Positions 1 to 6,963 of a DNA stretch of 15,623 bases are shown one piece after another. Location of the stretch: contig JAFWRV010000045.1 in assembly GCA_017519685.1 (NCBI GenBank), positions 1 to 15,623 on the forward strand, in the 5' to 3' direction. The position numbers and the translations under genes were made by a program. The stretch's first letter is position 1, and each line of letters begins with the position of its first letter. This DNA comes from Clostridia bacterium (lineage in GTDB: Bacteria > Bacillota > Clostridia > Oscillospirales > Acutalibacteraceae). The notes under the pieces were generated by a model. The model made no database searches and was not told where the DNA came from. It saw only the letters and a program-made list of their open reading frames with translations.

Positions 1-438
1 AGAGACGTACTTGAATATATAGACAGAGTAGTACCTGTGCTCAGAGATCTTGGACCTGTGGAGCAGGATATATACGTCCGCAGGCTTTCAGAGGAGTTCG
101 GGATCTCCGAAAGTGCCATTAATATGGCTGTCAGGGCAGGTGGCGATAATAATAAAACAGTTAACCATAATACCGGCAACGCCAGAAATGAAAGAATCGT
201 CAGAGATTCGGCAAGAAGCGCCGCAGGCAAAGGCTTTTATGACCGCTTCGAGATGGCATTTGTGATTCTGGCAATGCACGACCCAAGATATATCAGGCGT
301 TTCCGTGAAGACGGCATAGTCTTCGGCAGCGCGCTTGCGAATAAAATATTGCTCGTTGAAGAATCGCTCTGCAATGATGCGCAGACTGCGGTCCGCGGGA
401 TAAGTAAGGAGAAGATATTCGAAGCGCTCGATCCGGAT
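1..438 (+). pseudogene. dnaG: DNA primase C-terminal region, truncated at both ends within the window
   Basis: The translation from base 1 begins RDVLEYIDRVVPVLRDLG and continues with PVEQDIYVRRLSEEFGIS. This is the typical post-TOPRIM helical stretch of DnaG, which in the family reads roughly as 'pIEREvYikrLAeElgis'. A linker follows, then a helical segment (YDRFEMAFVILAMHDPRY) resembling the helicase-interacting C-terminal domain. The resemblance runs to about LDPDEEADI (to nt ~453), where the frame becomes MtaB. The end coordinate is therefore approximate within about 15 nt. The last helices expected of DnaG are missing. DnaG synthesises replication primers and is essential, so an intact copy should exist elsewhere if this junction is real. 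The usual downstream neighbour, the sigma-factor gene rpoD, is not present. Confidence 0.6.
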
Positions 439-1620
439 GAGGAAGCGGACATTTATGTTATCAATTCCTGTACCGTGACCGCCGAAAGCGACAGAAAGAC
501 AAGACAGGCGGTCAGAAGATTCAGGAAAAACCATCCGGACAGTATCATCGTGCTGACCGGCTGTATGCCGCAGGCGTCACCAGACACGGCGGACGGACTT
601 CCCGAGGCGGATATTATAATAGGAAACAGGAGCAATGAGAAGCTGTACGGGCTGATTTTGCAGTTCATCTCCTTTCATAACAGAATAGTTGCCGTCGAGC
701 CGCATGTAAATACCGAGGCGTTTTACGGCGGCACGGTTTCATCCTATTCCGAAAAAACAAGAGCGATAATAAAAATCGAGGACGGCTGCAACAGGTTTTG
801 CTCCTACTGCATCATTCCTTACGCGAGAGGCAGGGTGCGCTCAAAGCCGCTTGACGTTCTGAAAAAAGAAGCGGAGGAGCTTGCCTCAAACGGATACAGG
901 GAAATCGTTCTTGTCGGCATCAATCTTTCGGCATACGGCAGCGATACCGGATGCACAATGGTTGACGCGGTCAGATGCGTTGCCGATATTGACGGAGTTG
1001 ACAGAGTGCGTCTCGGCTCTCTTGAGCCGGATCATATAACCGGTGATGTTATAAAAGGTCTGTCACAGATAAAAAAATTCTGCCCGCAGTTTCATATTTC
1101 CCTTCAGAGCGGATGCGATAAAACGATCAAGAGAATGAACAGGCATTATAATACCGTTGAGTATGAGGATTTGTGCTGCCGTCTGCGCGACACTTTTCCG
1201 GACTGCACACTGACAACGGATGTTATGGTCGGTTTTCCCGGAGAGATTGAGAGCGATTTTGAAATCTCTCTCAATTTTGTCAAAAAGATGAAGTTTGAGA
1301 AGGTGCATGTTTTCCCGTATTCAAGAAGGCCGGGCACTCTCGCCGCAAAGTTTCCCGAGCAGGTGGAGAAAAACGAGAAGCAGCGCCGCGCCGAAATAAT
1401 GACGGATGAAACCGAAAAAATCCGCAGGCGTTTTCTTGAAAAGCAAATTGGGAAAACTCTTGAAATCATTCCGGAGGAAAACCATTCCGGGTCGGTTCAG
1501 GGATATACGGCAAACTATATTCCGGTAAGGGCGGAAGGAACCTGCCCGTTCGGAGAACCGGTAAAAGTAAAAATAACCGGCGCGGAAGACGGATTCTGCA
1601 CCGGAGAAATATGCAAATAA
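1..1620 (+). CDS. mtaB: DnaG C-terminal fragment fused in frame to N-terminally truncated MtaB (tRNA t6A37 methylthiotransferase), 5' partial
   Basis: The reading frame is open from the first base, so the true start lies outside the window. The GTG at 37 is only an internal codon. Numbering from nt 1, codons ~1-145 look like DNA primase and codons ~147-539 like MtaB. MtaB is a radical-SAM enzyme that adds methylthio to t6A37 of tRNAs reading ANN codons. Visible MtaB parts are a partial UPF0004 domain with INSC (C157) and TGC (C188), the radical-SAM CxxxCxxC (C263, C267, C270, within CNRFCSYC), and a C-terminal TRAM domain ending in a GEIC sequence. The family's N-terminal TLGCKVNQ-type motif is absent. 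It carries the first of the three cysteines binding the auxiliary 4Fe-4S cluster, so activity as methylthiotransferase is doubtful. MtaB identity is secure. Whether the fusion is biological is not. Confidence 0.85.
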   Translation, partial: RDVLEYIDRVVPVLRDLGPVEQDIYVRRLSEEFGISESAINMAVRAGGDNNKTVNHNTGNARNERIVRDSARSAAGKGFYDRFEMAFVILAMHDPRYIRRFREDGIVFGSALANKILLVEESLCNDAQTAVRGISKEKIFEALDPDEEADIYVINSCTVTAESDRKTRQAVRRFRKNHPDSIIVLTGCMPQASPDTADGLPEADIIIGNRSNEKLYGLILQFISFHNRIVAVEPHVNTEAFYGGTVSSYSEKTRAIIKIEDGCNRFCSYCIIPYARGRVRSKPLDVLKKEAEELASNGYREIVLVGINLSAYGSDTGCTMVDAVRCVADIDGVDRVRLGSLEPDHITGDVIKGLSQIKKFCPQFHISLQSGCDKTIKRMNRHYNTVEYEDLCCRLRDTFPDCTLTTDVMVGFPGEIESDFEISLNFVKKMKFEKVHVFPYSRRPGTLAAKFPEQVEKNEKQRRAEIMTDETEKIRRRFLEKQIGKTLEIIPEENHSGSVQGYTANYIPVRAEGTCPFGEPVKVKITGAEDGFCTGEICK

Positions 1621-1622
1621 AG

Positions 1623-1650
1623 GGCTGCCGCGTTTTGATTCGCGGCAGCC
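1623..1650. terminator. Bidirectional intrinsic terminator between convergent genes
   Basis: A perfect 10-bp GC-rich stem (GGCTGCCGCG at 1623-1632, complement at 1641-1650) closes an 8-nt loop. It lies 2 nt after the mtaB stop codon and about 30 nt beyond the stop of the opposing operon. On the plus strand TT follows at once, with a T5 run further on. On the minus strand CTTTATTT follows. Both directions are plausible. Confidence 0.75.
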
Positions 1651-1680
1651 TTGAATATTATTGAGTTTTTGTATGCTGTA

Positions 1681-2688
1681 TTATCCGTGCTCAGCTCTTA
1701 CGGAGCCGTCGGTCACGACCGTAAGGTAAGCGGACGGACCGGAGCCGTGAATACGGTAAACTCTGTCACGGCCGGGGAAGAAAATGTCGGGATTCTTCTG
1801 CGGATTTTTGAAGAGAAGCTGAGCTCTGCCGAGAAGCGGGAACACGACTACGGGGAAGATGAATGAGCCGCCGCCCGCCATCCAGACATTGGCTGCGTAA
1901 TAAACGCAGTTGAATATGATGGGGTCAAAATGGTTGGAGTTGAGAATCTGGTTTGAAATATTGCTGAGTTCACGGCGGGTAATGGTTTTCTTTATATAGA
2001 TAAGATTATGGCAGCCGTAAACATATTTGCAGTATGACTCAACATTGAGATACGCTCCCCAGCCGTCTGAAACGGATGTGCCGAACGCGCCTGTTGAAAC
2101 GCCTTCGCCCGGGAGAAGCTCATATTTGGCAACCTCAAAGGTTTCATTTTCGGTTGTGTTTTTGATATATACCCAGAAATGGCCTTTAAAAGGAAGAGGG
2201 ATTGTAAAGTTGGAGCAAAGATACATTTCGCCGACTATATCGTCAGGCCCGGGGTTAACCGGATAATCCGGCTCCGTGGGTGAAGGAGTAACGGGATTTA
2301 CGGGACCGGGAACATCGGGCTCGGTCGGGGTCGCCGGATAGACGGGACCGGGAATATCGGGCTCGGTCGGGGTCGCCGGATAGACGGGACCGGGAATATC
2401 GGGCTCGGTCGGAGTAGTCGGATAGACAGGAGTGTAAGGTGTATAAGGATTGTAAGGTGTATCGGTATCGCTGCCTGTCGGCACCTGAGCGTCTTCCGGA
2501 TTTACGATTACAGGCTGAGTATCTGTTGCTGCCGCGGCGTCGGTCTCTGTGCCGGCGTCGGTTGCCGACGCGTTCTGAATACCGTAAAACAGTTCATCCG
2601 TCGTGCCGGAAGCGTCAACCAGAATCAAAGCAGATGACAGTACAATCACAGCCGCAAGCATAAGACTGAGCGCTTTTTTGATTTTCAT
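1681..2688 (-). CDS. Secreted Pro-rich repeat protein with putative permuted papain-fold (NlpC/P60-like) C-terminal domain
   Basis: The 335-residue product starts with a Sec signal peptide (MKIKK, then a hydrophobic stretch, likely cleaved after VDA26). An Ala/Thr/Asp-rich linker follows, then a Pro-rich stalk with three exact-length 14-residue repeats (PVYPxTPTEPDIPG type, about residues 89-130), then a globular C-terminal domain. That domain has a His in KGHFWVYIKN (H170) and a Cys in FNCVYYAANVW (C261). The His-before-Cys order and the NC-aromatic-A-x-N-W motif resemble permuted NlpC/P60-like papain-fold proteins common in secreted clostridial proteins. The enzymatic role (peptidase, amidase or none) is inferred, not shown. 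The start has an AAAGGAG site about 7 nt upstream. It is the last gene of a minus-strand operon, 13 nt after the deacetylase gene, so it may act on the envelope or on extracellular material. Confidence 0.8.
   Translation of the reverse strand: MKIKKALSLMLAAVIVLSSALILVDASGTTDELFYGIQNASATDAGTETDAAAATDTQPVIVNPEDAQVPTGSDTDTPYNPYTPYTPVYPTTPTEPDIPGPVYPATPTEPDIPGPVYPATPTEPDVPGPVNPVTPSPTEPDYPVNPGPDDIVGEMYLCSNFTIPLPFKGHFWVYIKNTTENETFEVAKYELLPGEGVSTGAFGTSVSDGWGAYLNVESYCKYVYGCHNLIYIKKTITRRELSNISNQILNSNHFDPIIFNCVYYAANVWMAGGGSFIFPVVVFPLLGRAQLLFKNPQKNPDIFFPGRDRVYRIHGSGPSAYLTVVTDGSVRAEHG
2299..2424 (-). repeat. Three tandem 42-bp repeats encoding a Pro/Thr/Glu stalk
   Basis: Units lie at 2299-2340, 2341-2382 and 2383-2424. 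The middle unit differs from each neighbour at only a few positions. Each unit encodes 14 residues, so copy-number changes keep the frame. A shorter degenerate repeat (2430-2462) encodes the adjoining YTPYTPVY-like residues, and a degenerate fourth copy lies on the low-coordinate side. The repeat forms the extended linker between signal peptide and C-terminal domain. Confidence 0.9.
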
Positions 2689-2701
2689 GGTCTTTCTCCT
2701 T

Positions 2702-3577
2702 TTACTTCTTCATTTCAATCAGTTCACGGTAACTGATAAGTTCAATGTTTCTGTCTTTGAAATAACTGTGTGTAACCGGGTCTTTCATGAGCAGGTACTC
2801 CCAGTATCTGCGCTGCCAGGTTCCGGTAATGTGTTTCATTTCATCCGTATCAAAAGCCGGATGGATAAATGTTTCGGTGATTCCTTCGCGCAGTTTTCCG
2901 TGGAAATCAAGGAAAGCGTCACGGAATTCCTCATAGGATTCCTTATGCTGAAGGGATTTCACCTGGTCTGTCAGAATCAGATAATCCGGTGTCGGAACAT
3001 TGTAAAGCTTGCTGAGAACGCCGGAAAAATTGCAGAAAAATCTGTAAAGAGGAAGCGAAACCTCATCCGGGCAGTATTCGTCAACCGGAGTGGTGCACAT
3101 GCGGAACGGATAGTGAAGCCGTCTGCAGAGCCCGAATACCTTGGGAAGCATCAGGTATTTGCCGTTCATACCGTAGAGCGAACCCATGTGATTGTCAACC
3201 TGAACGGGCTTCATTCCCATTTTTTCGGCTTTCCTTATCTGCGCCTCCGCTTCGGCGATGGCTTCTTTATAAGTGCAGTGCGCTTCGAAATCTTCGTTTT
3301 CGGGCCACATTCTTCCCGCTTCGTTGCGGATGGTTTTTCCGTCGGTCAGAGGTCCCCACGGGCAGTTTTCCTGCCACTCATTGGTAAGCGTCAGATGGAT
3401 TCCGATGGCGTACTGAGGATTCTCAATCGAAAATCTGACCGCTTTTTCCGCTCCGGGGCAGGGCATCATTATGGTTGAGGATTTAACGCTGCCTGTGCGG
3501 AAAAGGTCGAATATTGCTTCGTTTGCCGAGTCGCAGAGACCGAAGTCGTCGGCGTTTATTATAAGATATTTTCCCAT
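2702..3577 (-). CDS. YdjC/ChbG-family carbohydrate deacetylase
   Basis: The 291-residue product matches the YdjC/ChbG family, metal-dependent deacetylases of N-acetylated oligosaccharides such as diacetylchitobiose. The family signatures are visible: NADDFG at residues 8-13 (catalytic and metal Asp 10/11), GIHLTL with H61, and VDNHMGS with D128 and H130. A late HPAFD motif provides another conserved His. Length is typical of the family. There is no signal peptide, so the enzyme should be cytoplasmic. The start is supported by AGGAG 8 nt upstream, which overlaps the TAG stop of the upstream kinase-like gene (11 nt between genes) and implies translational coupling. The gene sits between a signalling protein and a secreted protein, not beside chitobiose PTS genes, so the natural substrate is uncertain. 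It could be a glycan or peptidoglycan fragment. Confidence 0.9.
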   Translation of the reverse strand: MGKYLIINADDFGLCDSANEAIFDLFRTGSVKSSTIMMPCPGAEKAVRFSIENPQYAIGIHLTLTNEWQENCPWGPLTDGKTIRNEAGRMWPENEDFEAHCTYKEAIAEAEAQIRKAEKMGMKPVQVDNHMGSLYGMNGKYLMLPKVFGLCRRLHYPFRMCTTPVDEYCPDEVSLPLYRFFCNFSGVLSKLYNVPTPDYLILTDQVKSLQHKESYEEFRDAFLDFHGKLREGITETFIHPAFDTDEMKHITGTWQRRYWEYLLMKDPVTHSYFKDRNIELISYRELIEMKK

Positions 3578-3588
3578 CAGAGCATCTC

Positions 3589-5991
3589 CTATATATAATA
3601 GAAATATAATTTAATTTCCGTATCTTTCGGATAGTATTCGTTTGCTTTTTCAGACACTTTCTGAATCCTGTAAAGGTTTCCGACAAGCTGTACCAGACCG
3701 AGGCGCGTTCCGCGCTCAAGAGTAACGTTTGTGAAGCCGGCTTCTTTGACCTGCCGGACCGCGTCCTCGCGGACAAGTCCCTTGACATCGGGCAGCCTTG
3801 CGAGCTCGGTATCGCTCATTTTATAAACCGGTCCGTTTTCGCCGAGCGAAATGTCGCAGTAGCAGTAACGCAGCGAGCCGTACCAGAGTTCAACCCTGTA
3901 ATCGGAGGAAAAGTCCTTGGTTGTCATTTCTTCGGAATAGATGATTTTGCTTCCGTTCGCGGTGTAAAGGAAGGATTTCGTTTCCGCTCCGATATGCCAG
4001 GAAAGCTCGATTTCCTTTCCGCCTAATTCAAAGCCGGGGAAAGCCGCCGAAACAGAAACGGAATTGTTGACAATTTCCATTGTCTTCAGCGCGATTTTTT
4101 TTGTCGCGGACTCAACATTCTTTCTCCATATAAGCGAAAATGTATCTTTGTCGGTGACGTTGTAATCGTCAGCCGAAGATACTTTGTAACTGCCGGCATT
4201 CGCGTAAACGGATTTGACAGCGGCGGGATTTGAGGTATTCCAGATACTGCCGTCGGGAGCAAATGAAAGCCCTGTGCAGCAGTAGTCGCCTCCGCCGATA
4301 TCTGTACCCGTACCGGTTCTTTCGCTTCTTGACGGCAAGTACGCTCCGCCGCTTGCGGCGCAGAACATTTTTTCCGAATCACAGCAGAGAATTTCAAAAC
4401 TCAGGGGATTTTCCCGTGAAGCGGATGAATGCTCCGTGTATCTGAGAAAATAATAAGATGTAGATTGATTGCCTTTGGCGGTGCAGAGATAAATCTCCTC
4501 ATCCCTGCCGCTTTCGTAGCCGATTTCTCCGGTATTTATTATATTTCCTTCTTTATCTATATCGAAAACATAGATTTCAACATATCTCTGAACTCCGCTG
4601 GTGTCAAGAACGAGGATACATTCGTCGTTGCCGTCGCCGTCAAGATCGAAGAAGTGTGTCGTCGAACGGGCGCTGTCAAAGGAGGTGACTCCTCCGGGCA
4701 CGGCTTTGTCTTCGGGATAAAGATCTATATTGCGGCGTTTTACGGCGAGAGCTCCGGGATATTTCTCCTCAAATTCATCGGAATCGAAGTATTCGCTGAA
4801 TTTCTGTCTGATTTCCGACGGAAGCATAATGTTTTCCGCGCCGGTGACACGTTCGGTTTCGGTTACGGTTGTCAGCGAGGTGCTTTCCGGACCGGTGCTT
4901 TTCCGTATTTTCGGAATTATCAGAATTGCCGCGACGGCAATAATCAGCAGCCCCGCGCAGGCGATTGCGATTGCCGCGGTCATTACTTTTTTGTTTCCGG
5001 GAAGGGGAGCTTTTGCGCCTTCGGGAACGAATGCTTCGGGAGATGAGTTTTCGGTATATTCCTCACTGCCGTCTGTCAGCGCGGAGGTAAGTTCCGATAT
5101 GCTTTCCGGCCTGTCTTCCGGAGACACAGACATTCCTTTCATCAGCGCGTCCTCCGCGTAAGGAGGAATATCCGCGATTCCGCAAAGGGGAACAAAATTA
5201 TCATAGGGAGTATTTCTCAGGCGGCTGTCGGACGGAACATTTCCGGTCAGCATATAGTACATTACGGCGCAGACCGAATAAATATCCGCCGCGGCGCCCG
5301 CGGGTTCATCGCTGCCGTACTGTTCTGCGGGAGCAAAACCCGAGAGGAGCTCGTCTTTATCGAAAAAGCCGGTACCGAAATCAAAGAGCTTAAGTTTACC
5401 GTTTTTGCAGAGCATCAGTCTTTCCGGATTGATATTGCCGTGAAAATGTCCCGCGGAGTGAAGCCCGGACAATGCTCTGAGAAGCGGCATCAGGGTTGAT
5501 ACCGTTTCGGCATAGCCGAAAGTCTTTCCGCTTTTGACGGCATCATCAAGCGTTATGCCGTCGGGAAACTCCGTAACGGTATAGGCGGTGCCGTTTTCCT
5601 CAAAAACATCATATATATCCGTAACGCTGTCATAATAATTGAATTCCCTGAGCGCTGCGGCGCGTGAAACAACCCTTTCAATGTTTTGAGCAAGAACGTT
5701 TTCATCGCCCGTACATTCGGTTTTCTTCCTGCCGTCGGTTCTTCTGAGCATTTCAGAGGGAAAATACTCCGTGACGGCAACCTTCTTATTAAGCGAGCCG
5801 TCAAGCGCGATATATGAAAAGCTGTTTTTCGTGATATAAAAGACATTTCCGGTCAGATATCTTCCGGAAAGGAGAGTGCCCGGTTTCAGCCGTCCGTCCT
5901 CGGTGTTCACATGCCCGGATTCATATCCGCAATGGGGACATACCGTCAGCGGATCGTCATATTCACGCATGCAATTGTAACAGATATGCAT
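3589..5991 (-). CDS. Membrane-anchored Ser/Thr pseudokinase with zinc ribbon and C-terminal PASTA-like domain
   Basis: The ATG at 5991 is preferred over the in-frame ATG at 6000. The 6000 codon directly abuts AAAGG, whereas 5991 has that site about 7 nt upstream and gives the usual beginning MHICYNC. The 800-residue product has a four-Cys zinc ribbon (C4, C7, C18, C21), a kinase-like domain (~40-300), a TM helix (~338-361), an extracellular part with a DLDGDGNDE calcium-binding-like loop (D449-E457), and a C-terminal PASTA-like module (~731-800, beginning LPDVKGLVREDAV). The kinase fold is clear (DFG at D204, then APAEQYGS and ADIYSVCAVMYYMLTG). However, the VAIK lysine is Thr (VAVTEY, T74), HRD is HGN (N186), and the Gly-rich loop is degenerate (YITKNSFSY). 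Catalysis is therefore unlikely. A sensing or scaffold role across the membrane is inferred. It is the first gene of its operon. Confidence 0.87.
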   Translation of the reverse strand: MHICYNCMREYDDPLTVCPHCGYESGHVNTEDGRLKPGTLLSGRYLTGNVFYITKNSFSYIALDGSLNKKVAVTEYFPSEMLRRTDGRKKTECTGDENVLAQNIERVVSRAAALREFNYYDSVTDIYDVFEENGTAYTVTEFPDGITLDDAVKSGKTFGYAETVSTLMPLLRALSGLHSAGHFHGNINPERLMLCKNGKLKLFDFGTGFFDKDELLSGFAPAEQYGSDEPAGAAADIYSVCAVMYYMLTGNVPSDSRLRNTPYDNFVPLCGIADIPPYAEDALMKGMSVSPEDRPESISELTSALTDGSEEYTENSSPEAFVPEGAKAPLPGNKKVMTAAIAIACAGLLIIAVAAILIIPKIRKSTGPESTSLTTVTETERVTGAENIMLPSEIRQKFSEYFDSDEFEEKYPGALAVKRRNIDLYPEDKAVPGGVTSFDSARSTTHFFDLDGDGNDECILVLDTSGVQRYVEIYVFDIDKEGNIINTGEIGYESGRDEEIYLCTAKGNQSTSYYFLRYTEHSSASRENPLSFEILCCDSEKMFCAASGGAYLPSRSERTGTGTDIGGGDYCCTGLSFAPDGSIWNTSNPAAVKSVYANAGSYKVSSADDYNVTDKDTFSLIWRKNVESATKKIALKTMEIVNNSVSVSAAFPGFELGGKEIELSWHIGAETKSFLYTANGSKIIYSEEMTTKDFSSDYRVELWYGSLRYCYCDISLGENGPVYKMSDTELARLPDVKGLVREDAVRQVKEAGFTNVTLERGTRLGLVQLVGNLYRIQKVSEKANEYYPKDTEIKLYFYYI

Positions 5992-6039
5992 TCCGGCCAT
6001 CCTTTCGCAGAAGTAGTAAGGTATAAAAATATATAAAAC

Positions 6040-6069
6040 ATTTTACTATACATTTTCACCCTTTGTCAA
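6040..6069 (-). promoter_or_regulatory. Sigma-A promoter of the pseudokinase operon
   Basis: On the minus strand a perfect TTGACA (6069-6064) is followed after 18 nt by TAAAAT (6045-6040), one mismatch from consensus. Transcription would start near 6033, giving a 5' leader of about 40 nt to the start at 5991. The surrounding sequence is very AT-rich. No operator was recognised. Confidence 0.75.
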
Positions 6070-6105
6070 TGAAATAAATAATTTTAACATTTGCTTAAAA
6101 TTTTA

Positions 6106-6134
6106 TTGCGCTCGGAAATATAATAATGTATAAT
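6106..6134 (+). promoter_or_regulatory. bioY: Candidate bioY promoter
   Basis: A perfect TATAAT (6129-6134) lies 17 nt after a weak TTGCGC (6106-6111). A second TATAAT lies at 6119-6124. The start codon is 32 nt downstream of the favoured -10. The region is shared with the divergent operon promoter. I see no clear BirA-type or other biotin operator. Confidence 0.45.
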
Positions 6135-6165
6135 AAGAAAAAAATTAAGGAAATAAAATAGGATT

Positions 6166-6714
6166 ATGGAAAATAAAAACAAGCGTCTGAATATATTAAT
6201 AAAAACGGCGGAATGCGCCCTTCTTGCCGCCGTTATCGCGGTATCGGCGCAGATTGCCGTACCTCTTCCGTCGGGAGTTCCGGTAACTTTACAGACTTTT
6301 GCCGTGACTCTTTGCGCGTCAATCGGCGGAATCGTTGAAGGCCCCGCGGCGGTCGCGGTTTATATATTGCTCGGAGCTTTCGGAGTCCCTGTTTTTTCTT
6401 CATTCAGAGGAGGAATCGCGGTGCTGATCGGGCCGACCGGCGGATTTATCACAGGGTTTATCCCGCTGGCACTGATGAGCGGATTAAGGTTGAAAAATAA
6501 GGCGTTGAACGTGATTGCCTCAATAGGAGGGCTTCTTGTCTGTCACCTTATCGGAGCGGTTCAGTATTCCCTCGTGACCGACACGGATTTTATAAAAAGT
6601 TTACTGCTTGTCTGCGTCCCGTTTCTGGTAAAAGATGTATTAAGCGTTATACTCGCGATGACGTTGGCGGTGCCGGTCAGAAAGGCAATAAAAAAAGCGG
6701 TGAAATCCGCATAA
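6166..6714 (+). CDS. bioY: BioY biotin transporter, substrate-binding S component (ECF family)
   Basis: The 182-residue, highly hydrophobic product has the BioY hallmark features: an early VPLPSGVPVTLQTFAV segment, then GGIVEGPAAVAVYILLGAFGVPVFSSFRGG, compactly VYILLGAFGVPVF, then LIGPTGGFITGF. About six membrane helices can be traced, and a basic C-terminus (RKAIKKAVKS) fits the cytoplasmic side. BioY binds biotin in the membrane and works with a shared EcfA/A'/T energising module, or alone at low activity. No EcfA or EcfT genes are nearby, so a shared module elsewhere is likely. The ribosome site is weak (TAGGA close to ATG). It is a single-gene unit divergent from the pseudokinase operon and functionally unrelated to its neighbours. 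Confidence 0.95.
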   Translation: MENKNKRLNILIKTAECALLAAVIAVSAQIAVPLPSGVPVTLQTFAVTLCASIGGIVEGPAAVAVYILLGAFGVPVFSSFRGGIAVLIGPTGGFITGFIPLALMSGLRLKNKALNVIASIGGLLVCHLIGAVQYSLVTDTDFIKSLLLVCVPFLVKDVLSVILAMTLAVPVRKAIKKAVKSA

Positions 6715-6735
6715 AGTACCTGTAAAGTAAATCCC

Positions 6736-6759
6736 TTTCGCCTTGTTGCACAAGCGAAA
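6736..6759 (+). other. bioY: Hairpin after bioY, weak terminator candidate
   Basis: TTTCGC (6736-6741) pairs with GCGAAA (6754-6759), and an inner TTG/CAA extends the stem around a 5-nt loop with one bulged C. It lies 21 nt after the bioY stop. No T-run follows, so it is a poor intrinsic terminator. It may instead form part of the structured leader of the next gene. Confidence 0.35.
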
Positions 6760-6892
6760 ATGCGTGAATTTAAGCAATTTGTACAAGAAAATCCGTTGTT
6801 AATAATTCGGACATAAATTAGTTACAAAAAATTTAAATTTACACATTCCGCCCGCAACAAGGCGTCTTTAATATAAAAGTGTAATTTATTGT

Positions 6893-6957
6893 CCCGCAAA
6901 ATATATCTTGCGGTGCAGCGGGAATCCTGAGGAGGATTTCCGATCAATACGGAGGTG
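6893..6957 (+). promoter_or_regulatory. Structured 5' leader and strong ribosome binding site of the giant dockerin gene
   Basis: Two hairpins precede the start: CCGCAA/TTGCGG (6894-6899 with 6908-6913, 8-nt loop) and GGAATCC/GGATTTCC (6921-6927 with 6934-6941, one bulge). CCCGC at 6893 can also pair with GCGGG at 6918, giving a competing fold. A strong GGAGGTG (6951-6957) follows, 6 nt before ATG 6964. Stable leader hairpins next to a strong ribosome site suggest mRNA stabilisation and high expression. No convincing promoter could be fixed. TTGTAC at 6779 with AATAAT at 6801 is a weak option. Confidence 0.5.
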
Positions 6958-6963
6958 CAATTT

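Noticed and set aside
2603..3478. Long plus-strand open frame opposite the deacetylase gene
   Set aside because: It mirrors the YdjC/ChbG gene in antisense, has no ribosome site or recognisable protein features, and the minus-strand frame carries clear family motifs.
4429..5046. 205-codon plus-strand open frame
   Set aside because: It is antisense to the extracellular and TM part of the pseudokinase gene, and its Phe/Arg-rich composition is typical of a shadow frame.
5992..6000. ATG 6000 as start of the pseudokinase
   Set aside because: The ribosome site AAAGG directly abuts this ATG. The ATG three codons later has proper spacing and the usual zinc-ribbon start.
6040..6165. Biotin-responsive operator or riboswitch ahead of bioY
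   Set aside because: No dyad matching a BirA-type operator and no structured leader is evident. The stretch is simply AT-rich promoter DNA.
6955..6963. GTG at 6955 as start of the giant gene
   Set aside because: It lies within the GGAGGTG ribosome site. ATG 6964 has correct spacing and begins a normal signal peptide.
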